Positions 36,946 through 44,867 of a stretch of 64,000 nucleotides of DNA are shown piece after piece. This DNA comes from an uncultured Blautia sp. GTDB lineage: Bacteria; Bacillota; Clostridia; Lachnospirales; Lachnospiraceae. Position numbers and translations under genes: made by a program. The stretch covers positions 122,762 to 186,761 of the forward strand of contig CAMNTH010000005.1 of NCBI GenBank assembly GCA_946557785.1, in the 5' to 3' direction. The notes under the pieces are model-generated. The model saw nothing but the letters and a program-made list of their open reading frames with translations, was not told the origin of the DNA and made no database searches. Position 1 is the first letter of the stretch. Each line of letters starts with the position of its first letter.

Positions 36946-38667
36946 TTAAACCATATATCCGCCCTTCATTGCGGATACTGCATGTTCAGAATAAACTTTC
37001 AATACGCCTTTTGTATATTTCTGTGGTTTTGGCTGCCATGCTTTTCTGCGCTCTTCCAAAACTTTATTTACTTCTTCTTCCGGCATTTCTTTTCCGCCAA
37101 TTCCTACAACAGCAAGAATACGTTCCGGAATATCAATTTTAATAAGATCCCCTTCCTCTACAAGTGCGATCGGACCTCCGTCTGCAGCCTCCGGTGATAC
37201 ATGGCCGATAGCTGGGCCTTTTGACGCCCCTGAAAATCTGCCGTCTGTAATCAGTGCAATGCTCTTTCCAAGCTCCGGATCCGAAGAAATCGCTTCCGTA
37301 GTGTAGAACATTTCCGGCATGCCGGAGCCTTTTGGTCCTTCATAGCGGATAAATACTGCATCTCCCGGTTTCACTTCATGAGAAAGGACTGCTGCAATGG
37401 CATCTTCCTCACAGTCAAAAGGTCTTGCCCGCAGTACAGCCTTAAACATCTCCTTTGGTACTGCTGAATGTTTTACAACAGAGCCTTCCGGTGCAAGATT
37501 TCCTTTTAAAATAGCGATTGTACCATCTGTTCCAATAGCATTATCATACTTCCGGATAACATCTGTACGTTTCAGCCCCCATTTTTTCAAGTATTCCTCA
37601 CACTTATCATAAAAACCGTTTTTCTTTAAATCTTCTAGGTTCTCTCCTAAGGTCTTGCCTGTAACAGTCATAACGTCCAGATGAAGATGCTCTTTTATTT
37701 CTTCCATAACCGCAGGAACGCCCCCTGCATAATAGAAGAACTGTGCAGGCCATTTTCCTGCCGGACGAATATCCAGAAGGTAATGGGCACCTCTGTGCAT
37801 ACAGTCAAATGTATCGGAATCCAGTTCTAATCCAAGTTCATGGGCCATTGCAGGAATGTGGAGCAAAGAGTTGCTGGATCCTGAAATTGCTGCATGAACC
37901 ATGATTGCATTCTCAAAGGATTTCATTGTTACAATGTCACTTGCCCTAAGCCCCATTTTTGCCAGTTTCACAATCTGCTTTCCTGCCTGATAAGCAACTT
38001 CCTTCAAGTCGTCACAGGCTGCCGGCATAAGTGCAGACCCCGGAAGCATAAGGCCTAAGGATTCTGCCATGATCTGCATGGTAGACGCTGTTCCCATAAA
38101 GGAACATGCTCCACAGGAGGGACATGCGTTGTGTTTATAGTATGTCAGCTTTTCTTCTGTGATCTCCCCTCTCTGGCACATTGCAGAATATGCTCCGATC
38201 TGCTCCAGTGTCAAAAGATCCGGACCTGCATCCATAACTCCGCCTGTCACAACAATAGACGGCATATCCAGTCTTGCCAGTCCCATCAGGCAGGCAGGTA
38301 CGGATTTATCACAGCTTGCAATAAACACACCGCCGTCAAATCCGGTAGAATTGCCATGAATCTCAATCATGTTAGCAATCATATCTCTGTGTACTAAAGA
38401 GAAGTTGATACCATCATGTCCCTGTGCGATTCCGTCGCAGATATCTGTTGTATAATATCTTGCCCCTTTTCCGCCAGCTTCATTAATTCCTTTTACTGCT
38501 TCTTCCACAAACACATTTAAATGTGCACTTCCCGGATGACTGTCTCCGAAGGTACTCTCAACCATAATCTGAGACTTATCCAAATCTTCAACAGACCATC
38601 CCATTCCCATCTTCAGAGGATCATTTTCCGGAGCCAGTTTTCTTACTTTCTGACTATTCAATTCCAT
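36946..38667 (-). CDS. IlvD/Edd-family sugar-acid dehydratase
   Basis: 573 residues. The iron-sulfur cysteines are in A-S-C-D-K-S-V-P-A-C and N-A-C-P-S-C-G-A-C-S-F-M-G-T-A-S-T. The C-terminal swivel domain has D-G-R-F-S-G-A-S-K-G-P. The family covers dihydroxy-acid dehydratase, phosphogluconate dehydratase and aldonate dehydratases. The neighbours (KDG-type kinase, GntP remnant, FadR-type regulator, no branched-chain amino-acid genes) argue for an aldonate dehydratase giving a 2-keto-3-deoxy acid. The exact aldonate is unknown. The start follows AAAAGGAG. Confidence 0.82.
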   Translation of the reverse strand: MELNSQKVRKLAPENDPLKMGMGWSVEDLDKSQIMVESTFGDSHPGSAHLNVFVEEAVKGINEAGGKGARYYTTDICDGIAQGHDGINFSLVHRDMIANMIEIHGNSTGFDGGVFIASCDKSVPACLMGLARLDMPSIVVTGGVMDAGPDLLTLEQIGAYSAMCQRGEITEEKLTYYKHNACPSCGACSFMGTASTMQIMAESLGLMLPGSALMPAACDDLKEVAYQAGKQIVKLAKMGLRASDIVTMKSFENAIMVHAAISGSSNSLLHIPAMAHELGLELDSDTFDCMHRGAHYLLDIRPAGKWPAQFFYYAGGVPAVMEEIKEHLHLDVMTVTGKTLGENLEDLKKNGFYDKCEEYLKKWGLKRTDVIRKYDNAIGTDGTIAILKGNLAPEGSVVKHSAVPKEMFKAVLRARPFDCEEDAIAAVLSHEVKPGDAVFIRYEGPKGSGMPEMFYTTEAISSDPELGKSIALITDGRFSGASKGPAIGHVSPEAADGGPIALVEEGDLIKIDIPERILAVVGIGGKEMPEEEVNKVLEERRKAWQPKPQKYTKGVLKVYSEHAVSAMKGGYMV

Positions 38668-38737
38668 TGTGATGTTCTCCTTTTCTTATTGATTTTGTTT
38701 TGTGTTTGTTTTTATCCATCTGATGTCTTATGGATTT

Positions 38738-38777
38738 ATCTTATCATTCCATCTTTATTCGTTCAAGTCATCTGACT
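38738..38777 (-). promoter_or_regulatory. Promoter and probable GntR operator of the dehydratase operon
   Basis: Minus-strand TTGAAC (38766-38761), a 17-bp spacer and TAAGAT with an extended TGA (38743-38738) form a strong promoter. The palindrome AGTCA-TC-TGACT (38766-38777) borders the -35 box and is a good site for the FadR-type regulator encoded next door. Confidence 0.65.
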
Positions 38778-38829
38778 GCAATTCTACTTTTTTCCTTGTT
38801 AACCTCTTTTGTTTTTGTGTATAATTCAC

Positions 38830-38866
38830 AAAAAAGGGTTGAAAACATAAATTTCAACCCTTTTTT
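38830..38866. terminator. Bidirectional terminator downstream of the GntR gene
   Basis: A perfect 15-bp stem (38830-38844 with 38852-38866) has a 7-base loop, with six T residues on each strand. It isolates the regulator gene from the dehydratase operon. Confidence 0.92.
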
Positions 38867-38894
38867 CATCCCTATCCTATACAAAATTACTCTT

Positions 38895-39611
38895 TTATTT
38901 TCCAAACTCGTCAGACGGCTTTTTCATTAATGACTTGATCAGGTTTCGGTTATAAGTCATATGCATCATCATTGCTGATTTTGCACCAATGGGGTCTCCC
39001 TCTGCAATGGCTTCTGTTACAGCTCTGTGGGTAGCAACCGTTTCTTCCTTTAAACGCTTATGTGTCACATTTACAAACATCAGAACCGCCGTATCGATAA
39101 TGGGTATCAATTGCTCTACTACAACGTTTTTTGAGCACTGAGCAATGCAGGTGTGAAAGGCAATATCTTCTTTAATATAGTCGCCGCCTTCCCGCAGCCT
39201 TCTTTCCGTGAGGTCACAAAGACTTTTTAGCTTTTCAATATCTTCCATTGTTGCATTGCGCGCCGCCATTTCTGCAATTCCCGGTTCCAGCATGATCCTT
39301 GCATCCGCAAGATCCAATGCCAGTTTCATTTTATCTGCACGTCCCTGAAGCCTCAATGGATCCAGATCTGCAGGCATCGTATTCACTACATAAGTTCCAG
39401 AACCTCTGCGCACCTCTAAAATTCCTTTGGATATCAAGAGTTTCACTGCTTCCCGGATGGTACTTCTGCCAACGCCAAAGCGTTCCCCCAGTTCAAATTC
39501 ATTGGGAAGTTTAGCCCCTATCTCAAATGGTTTATCTAAAATATATTGGTAGATTTGCTCTTCGATCTCCTCCACTAATAATTTACTCTTGATATTGGAA
39601 AGTTCTTTCAT
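38895..39611 (-). CDS. GntR-family regulator, FadR subfamily
   Basis: 238 residues. The N-terminal winged helix contains L-P-N-E-F-E-L-G-E-R-F-G-V-G-R-S-T-I-R-E-A. An all-helical FCD ligand domain (about 85-225) has the metal-binding D and H residues in D-x-x-x-H and the late H-x-x-x-N. The FCD class senses small organic acids such as aldonates or uronates. The start follows AGGAGG. It probably represses the neighbouring dehydratase-kinase operon until the acid appears. Confidence 0.92.
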   Translation of the reverse strand: MKELSNIKSKLLVEEIEEQIYQYILDKPFEIGAKLPNEFELGERFGVGRSTIREAVKLLISKGILEVRRGSGTYVVNTMPADLDPLRLQGRADKMKLALDLADARIMLEPGIAEMAARNATMEDIEKLKSLCDLTERRLREGGDYIKEDIAFHTCIAQCSKNVVVEQLIPIIDTAVLMFVNVTHKRLKEETVATHRAVTEAIAEGDPIGAKSAMMMHMTYNRNLIKSLMKKPSDEFGK

Positions 39612-39678
39612 CGCACGCCTCCTGCTTTATCCGATTGCAGCCCACCGCAATTCTCCTGCGGTTTGTTTTTATGGCCTC

Positions 39679-39707
39679 ATTATACTATGGATACAGACTC
39701 GGTTCAA
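39679..39707 (-). promoter_or_regulatory. Promoter of the GntR gene
   Basis: Minus-strand TTGAAC (39707-39702), a 17-bp spacer and a perfect TATAAT (39684-39679) lie about 68 bp before the ATG. It is just downstream of the GH43-like gene with no terminator between, so read-through from the large glycan operon is possible. Confidence 0.75.
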
Positions 39708-39743
39708 TGCCCTTTATTCCATTGTTTATAGCAAGCAGCCTGC

Positions 39744-40724
39744 CTATTTTGATAATGCCACTGCAATTCCCCGCCCTTTTTCTCCTACTGCGCAGTAAAA
39801 ATGATATACGCAGCCCTCATATTTCAAGACGTAAGGTTTATGTGCGAAGGTTTTATCAAAGCTCTCGGAAGGAGAAATAAGCGGTTCACCCTCCCAGCGT
39901 GTCCAATGATACAAATCCCGGGAACAGGCGAAGGTATCGTAAGCAGTATTTCCTTTTCCTACAAAATAATGCATCACCCACAAATTCCCATAGCGTATGA
40001 TCTGAGGATCTCCCGAAATATTCCAGCGGTCTTCTATGCCAAGATCTATGACCGCCCCATTTCCATATCGTCTCCAATGACGCATATCACGGCTCACTGC
40101 CATTCCAATACGTTCTACCCAAACACCCTCCTGTTTTGCATTGTAGTACATAACAAAAGGATAGCCCAGTGTCTTCTCCCTATCATAAAGTACGGTACTC
40201 TTATACAATGTTTTTCGTTCGAAATCCCTGGCATCAATATCATCCTGACGAAGAATAGGATCTAAAAGACGCTCCCAAGAGCCTGGCGTTAAATCAGCAG
40301 AGTACGCCATTCCCATCTGCAGGGGATCCGTTTCATACCCTGGAAGATTTCCTCCGATATAAGTCATCCAATATTTTCCTTCAAAGGTTTCCACATTCTG
40401 ACTTCCCTCCCATTGAGGATTTAAAAGGCATAAACCTCCGTCTGCCTGAAGGGCATCCCAGCCCTCTTCCCTTTGGGCAAGGAGCTTTCCCTCTGTCTCC
40501 CAGTGAAGAAGATCTGTGCTTTTCGCCATCCAGGTTTCATAGCCTTCCCGCTCTGCACCCGGTACATGCCTTGCATAAATCATTCGCCAGGTTCCATCGG
40601 ATAAGCGAATCACATTGGGACAATCAATGTCCGCCCCCTCCTCCCAAAGTACCATACCGTATTTCAACGGAGTTTTCATCTCCTGATAAACGGCTTCCAT
40701 TTCTTTTTTTGAAATACTATTCAT
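39744..40724 (-). CDS. Five-bladed beta-propeller glycosidase-like protein (GH43-like)
   Basis: 326 residues. The ATG at 40724 follows GAAGGAG; a TTG at 40784 in the same frame lacks a ribosome binding site. The repeated W-x-M-I-Y-A, S-x-D-x-x-H-W and Y-x-M-Y-Y-N units are typical of the GH43/GH32/GH130 propeller group. The first blade starts with D-C-P-N-V-I-R-L, and an S-G-D-P-Q-I-I-R acidic segment lies late. No signal peptide. Family and substrate are uncertain; an intracellular exo-enzyme on an imported oligosaccharide is the simplest idea. It is the last gene of the large operon. Confidence 0.65.
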   Translation of the reverse strand: MNSISKKEMEAVYQEMKTPLKYGMVLWEEGADIDCPNVIRLSDGTWRMIYARHVPGAEREGYETWMAKSTDLLHWETEGKLLAQREEGWDALQADGGLCLLNPQWEGSQNVETFEGKYWMTYIGGNLPGYETDPLQMGMAYSADLTPGSWERLLDPILRQDDIDARDFERKTLYKSTVLYDREKTLGYPFVMYYNAKQEGVWVERIGMAVSRDMRHWRRYGNGAVIDLGIEDRWNISGDPQIIRYGNLWVMHYFVGKGNTAYDTFACSRDLYHWTRWEGEPLISPSESFDKTFAHKPYVLKYEGCVYHFYCAVGEKGRGIAVALSK

Positions 40725-40788
40725 TTTTTCTTTTGCTCCTTCACTAACTTCTCTTCTTTCAGAGAAAACACCACTGTCTTCCAAAGCT

Positions 40789-42834
40789 TCATCTATCTTC
40801 TCCTTTTGCTAACTGCTTTTTTTCCAAAACAACGGCTGCCTCCATGGGCTTTACAAGCAGTTCTCCTTCTGCCACTTCTCCGGTCAGAAGTTCCATTCCC
40901 CGTACATCCTGGAACTTTATGGTTTCCTCCCCATAATTCAGGAGGAAGTGAAAACGAGCCTCCCCATTTTCTCTTACATGGTACTCTCCATTCCCTGGAA
41001 TTTCCCGTATTGTGATTCCGGCCTCTTGGCAAAGTTCTCGTAAAAGTCTTTTCATCGTCCCCTCATCCAGCCGGGCTCCAACGTACCAGGCAGAACCCTT
41101 TTCATATTGGCTTCTGGTCACTGCGGCTGTTCCGGCATAAAAGTCATGGATATAAACGCCCACGGGTTCCGCACCCGAAAGCTTTAAAATCTCCGCAAAG
41201 TCCCGTACTTCCCCCAGGGAGCCATCCAAAAATCGTACTTGATTTTTATCCGATGGATAGAAGGTGTCCATCTCCTCGCTGTAAAGACCGAAAAGTTCTT
41301 TAAGGCCATCCCCGGGAAAGCCTCCCAGGTAGCAAAGAGTATCTTTGTCCACATATCCAGTCAGATAAGTGCAAAGGAGCTGACCTCCCCCTGCCACATA
41401 TTCCTTTAGCTTCCGGGCAGTATCTTCTCCCAGCAGGTAGAGCATAGGCGCAGCCACTACGTCATAGGTACTGAAGGAATCCTCCCTGGATATCACATCC
41501 GTCTCTACGCCCAGTTCCAAAAATAGCTTATAAAAGTTCATACAGGTTTTCTCATACTCTTTTTTCTTCTGGCTCAGGCCTTTCATATCCTGGATTGCCC
41601 AGCGATTGTCCCAGTCAAATACTACAGCGGCTTTTGCCTTCACAACGCTGCCTGCCACATCCTTTAATGCAGCCAAAACCCTTCCCGTCTCAGCAGTTTC
41701 CTGGAAGATCCGTGTATCCTCCCTCCCTAAATGGTCTACCACAGCGCCGTGATACTGTTCAAAGGATCCCCGGCTCTTTCTCCACTGGAAATACTGAACA
41801 CTGTCAGAACCTAAAGCCGCTGCCTGGATGGCTGCCAGTTTATGCATTCCCGGTCTTTTCACTTTATTGTAATCATGCCAGTTTACTGCTCCCGGAACAC
41901 TCTCCATCAAAAGAAACGGCCGATCCTTTTTCATGCTCCGCATTACAGCATGATCAAAGGCATTCTCGATACAAGTGTCATATAACGACTCATAGTCATT
42001 ATGGTATCTGGGATAACTATCCCAGGAAATCACGTCCAATTCCTTTGCCAAAACACGGTAATCTAACCCTGGGTAAAGTTTCATAAAATTTGTGGTTACA
42101 GGAATTCCCGGTGTGATTTCCTTAAGGATATCCTTTTCCCACCGAAGATAGTCTGCCATATTCCAGGTGGTAAAACGCTTCCAGGCAAGGTTTAGTCCCA
42201 TAATGCTCCCCTCACCATTTGCAAAAGGCGGCTCCACCTGATCAAACCTCTGGTACTGGTGACTCCAGAAAACCGTCCACCAGGCTTTATTTAAATGTTC
42301 AATAGTTCCATAGGTCTGTTCCAGATATTCCTGAAACCGCTTCTGACAAAGGGGACAGTAACATGCCCCGCCCAGCTCATTGGAAATATGCCAAAGCAGC
42401 AGCCCTGGATGATCCTTAAACCGTTTGGCCAGGAGCCGATCCATCTCCCCGATCTTTTTCCGAAAAGCAGGAGAGGTTATACAATGGTTATGGCGTACCC
42501 CATGATGCCGCCGTCTTCCCCACTCGTCTACCCGAAGCGCTTCCGGATATTTTTCATCCAGCCAAACAGGCTTCGCCCCGGAAGGAGTTGCCAAAATGGT
42601 ATGGATACCGTTTTGGTAGAGATTGTCCATAATTTCTTCCAGCCATGCAAACTGATAAACGCCCTCTTTTGGTTCCAGGATAGACCAGGAGAACACCCCC
42701 AGCGTTACCACATTTACCCCGGCTTTTTTCATCAACCGGATATCTTCCTCCAAAATATCCGGCCGGTCCAGCCATTGTTCCGGATTATAATCCCCTCCGT
42801 GAAGGAGTTCCCTATTACGAAGCTTATTCATCAT
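40789..42834 (-). CDS. GH42 beta-galactosidase (copy A)
   Basis: 681 residues, cytoplasmic (no signal). It opens with L-H-G-G-D-Y-N-P-E-Q-W. The acid/base glutamate is in H-I-S-N-E-L-G-G and the nucleophile in L-M-E-S-V-P-G-A-V-N-W. The zinc-type cysteines C-Y-C-P-L-C are present. The trimerisation and C-terminal beta domains follow. Two adjacent ATG codons (42834, 42831) are possible behind GGGGG. It would cleave terminal beta-galactose from oligosaccharides. It is only distantly similar to the adjacent GH42, so the pair has probably split substrates. Confidence 0.92.
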   Translation of the reverse strand: MMNKLRNRELLHGGDYNPEQWLDRPDILEEDIRLMKKAGVNVVTLGVFSWSILEPKEGVYQFAWLEEIMDNLYQNGIHTILATPSGAKPVWLDEKYPEALRVDEWGRRRHHGVRHNHCITSPAFRKKIGEMDRLLAKRFKDHPGLLLWHISNELGGACYCPLCQKRFQEYLEQTYGTIEHLNKAWWTVFWSHQYQRFDQVEPPFANGEGSIMGLNLAWKRFTTWNMADYLRWEKDILKEITPGIPVTTNFMKLYPGLDYRVLAKELDVISWDSYPRYHNDYESLYDTCIENAFDHAVMRSMKKDRPFLLMESVPGAVNWHDYNKVKRPGMHKLAAIQAAALGSDSVQYFQWRKSRGSFEQYHGAVVDHLGREDTRIFQETAETGRVLAALKDVAGSVVKAKAAVVFDWDNRWAIQDMKGLSQKKKEYEKTCMNFYKLFLELGVETDVISREDSFSTYDVVAAPMLYLLGEDTARKLKEYVAGGGQLLCTYLTGYVDKDTLCYLGGFPGDGLKELFGLYSEEMDTFYPSDKNQVRFLDGSLGEVRDFAEILKLSGAEPVGVYIHDFYAGTAAVTRSQYEKGSAWYVGARLDEGTMKRLLRELCQEAGITIREIPGNGEYHVRENGEARFHFLLNYGEETIKFQDVRGMELLTGEVAEGELLVKPMEAAVVLEKKQLAKGEDR

Positions 42835-42842
42835 ATCCCCCT

Positions 42843-44852
42843 TTATTTTCGTTCCAGAACAAGTACGTCTCCCGATTCTATGGAAACTTTCCCCGAAACT
42901 TCACTCTGATGCAAAAGATCCAAAAGCGTCTCTTCTTTAAAATCAACCCAGGCTTTTTCCTGGTTATGGTTGATCACAAAAACCACATCTGCCTTTTGGG
43001 AAACACGGTTGGTAATTTCCACACCCTCTGCCGCCTCATAAAGAGCCATAATTCCACAGTCTGCGCAAAGGTTTCCCACCCATTCCTTAAGAAATTCCTC
43101 TGAAGGGTTGGTTCCAATATAGTAGGCCTTGCCTTTTCCAAAGGTATTTCTAGTCAGGCAGGCTATTCCCTTATAAAAGTCCTGCCCATAAACAGCCAAT
43201 GTTTCCGCTTTCTCCGGATAAATCAGATCACAAAGGAAATCACAAGCATAGGACTTTTCTCTCATGCCAAAGGCTTCCCTAAGTTCCATCATGTTACGCT
43301 CTTCCGGTCGAAGGGCATCGGTCTCCTCTACCCGAATACCAAGTACCTTATTTAATGGCCCTGGATAGTCTCCAAAAATACAGCGGTTTTCCTCATCTGC
43401 AATCCCAGAGCGCATAGTTGCCACAAAGGTGCCTCCTTTTTCCACAAAGCCTGTGATCCTCTCTCCAATATTCTCTTTCATCATATGAAGCAAAGGCGCC
43501 ACTACCAGATCGTATTTTTCCAGTTCCTCATCCATACGAATGATATCCACTGGAAGATTCTGTTCTTGAAAAGCCTGATAATACTTGGAAATCAGTTTCA
43601 GATAATCCATATCCTGACTTGGACCGCTGGAAAGTTCCAAAGCCCACCAGTTATTCCAGTCAAATAAAATAGCTGCCTTTGCCTGAATCCTTCCTTCCAA
43701 AACCTTATCCTTCAAGGAAGCCAATTCTTCTCCCAAAGCTGTCATTTCCCGGAAGATCCTGGTATTCCCATGACCGCCGTGATTGATAAAAGCTCCATGG
43801 AACTGTTCCTGTCCTGCAGCGGACTGGCGCATTTGGAAGAACAGACAGGTATCTGCCCCATGGGCAATGGCCTGATAACTCAGTCTTCGTACCTCGCCCG
43901 GTCTTTTTAATTTGTTGTAAGGCTGCCAGTTCTGCTGATTCGGCGACTGCTCTGTCAGCCAATAGGACTGCCCATGGCGAAGTCCTCTCATAATTTCATG
44001 CTTCATAGCCACAAAATAGGGCGGATCTGTAGGTGCTGGATAATTGTCCCAGCCCACCATGTCCAAATGATCAGCCATCACTCTCTGATCCAGCTTGCGG
44101 ATATATCCGGACATATTGGTCATAACAGGAATCTCCGGATTATATTTTCTAAGAACAGAAGCTTCATTTTCAAAGCATTCCGCTGTAGAATCCGTAAGGA
44201 AACGCATATAATCCAGCTGGATCACAGGATTAAACCGGTAATCATCATTTAGTTCCGTTGGCAGCATGATCTCATCAAACTCGTATACCGTCCGTCCCCA
44301 GAAGGAGGTATGCCACATCTTGTTTAAATTTTCTATAGTTCCGTAACGTTTTTTCAGCCATAAGCGGAATTTTGCCTGGCAAGTCGGACAATAACAGGAC
44401 GTTCCATATTCATTTGACACATGCCAGGCCGCCAAAGCCGGATGGTGGGCATAGCGTTTTGCCATTTCATCGGCGATGGCCGCCGCCCGTTCCCGGTATT
44501 TTAAGCTATTCACACAGAAAAATACTCTCATTCCATGAGTACGCTTTCTTCCGGCAATATCCACAGGCAGAACCTCTGGATATTTCTTGGAAAGCCACGC
44601 CGGCTGTGCCGTTGTAGGAGTGGCCAGGCAAACAGAAATGCCATGGGACCAGATTTTATCAATGAGCTGATCCAGCCATTCGAAATGGTATTCTCCCTCT
44701 AAGGGTTCCAGCTTTGCCCAGGAAAACACCGGCAAAACTGCCAGGTTCACCCCTGCCCGCTTAAATAACTTCATATCCTCATCAATGGTTTGTTCATCCC
44801 ACTGATCTGGATTATAATCTCCTCCAAAATAAATTTTATCTGCTTTTTTCAC
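42843..44852 (-). CDS. GH42 beta-galactosidase (copy B)
   Basis: 669 residues with a GTG start behind AGGAGG. It opens with Y-F-G-G-D-Y-N-P-D-Q-W. The acid/base glutamate is in H-V-S-N-E-Y-G-T and the nucleophile in L-T-E-Q-S-P-N-Q-Q-N-W. Cysteines C-Y-C-P-T-C are present. No signal peptide. It lies 8 bp before copy A. Tandem GH42 genes are known where beta-1,3-, beta-1,4- and beta-1,6-linked galactose must each be removed; the assignment here is open. Confidence 0.92.
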   Translation of the reverse strand: MKKADKIYFGGDYNPDQWDEQTIDEDMKLFKRAGVNLAVLPVFSWAKLEPLEGEYHFEWLDQLIDKIWSHGISVCLATPTTAQPAWLSKKYPEVLPVDIAGRKRTHGMRVFFCVNSLKYRERAAAIADEMAKRYAHHPALAAWHVSNEYGTSCYCPTCQAKFRLWLKKRYGTIENLNKMWHTSFWGRTVYEFDEIMLPTELNDDYRFNPVIQLDYMRFLTDSTAECFENEASVLRKYNPEIPVMTNMSGYIRKLDQRVMADHLDMVGWDNYPAPTDPPYFVAMKHEIMRGLRHGQSYWLTEQSPNQQNWQPYNKLKRPGEVRRLSYQAIAHGADTCLFFQMRQSAAGQEQFHGAFINHGGHGNTRIFREMTALGEELASLKDKVLEGRIQAKAAILFDWNNWWALELSSGPSQDMDYLKLISKYYQAFQEQNLPVDIIRMDEELEKYDLVVAPLLHMMKENIGERITGFVEKGGTFVATMRSGIADEENRCIFGDYPGPLNKVLGIRVEETDALRPEERNMMELREAFGMREKSYACDFLCDLIYPEKAETLAVYGQDFYKGIACLTRNTFGKGKAYYIGTNPSEEFLKEWVGNLCADCGIMALYEAAEGVEITNRVSQKADVVFVINHNQEKAWVDFKEETLLDLLHQSEVSGKVSIESGDVLVLERK

Positions 44853-44867
44853 TGTTCCTGCCTCCTC

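Noticed and set aside
36946..38667. Calling the dehydratase ilvD for branched-chain amino-acid synthesis
   Set aside because: No ilv or leu genes are near, while a KDG-type kinase, GntP remnant and FadR-type regulator are.
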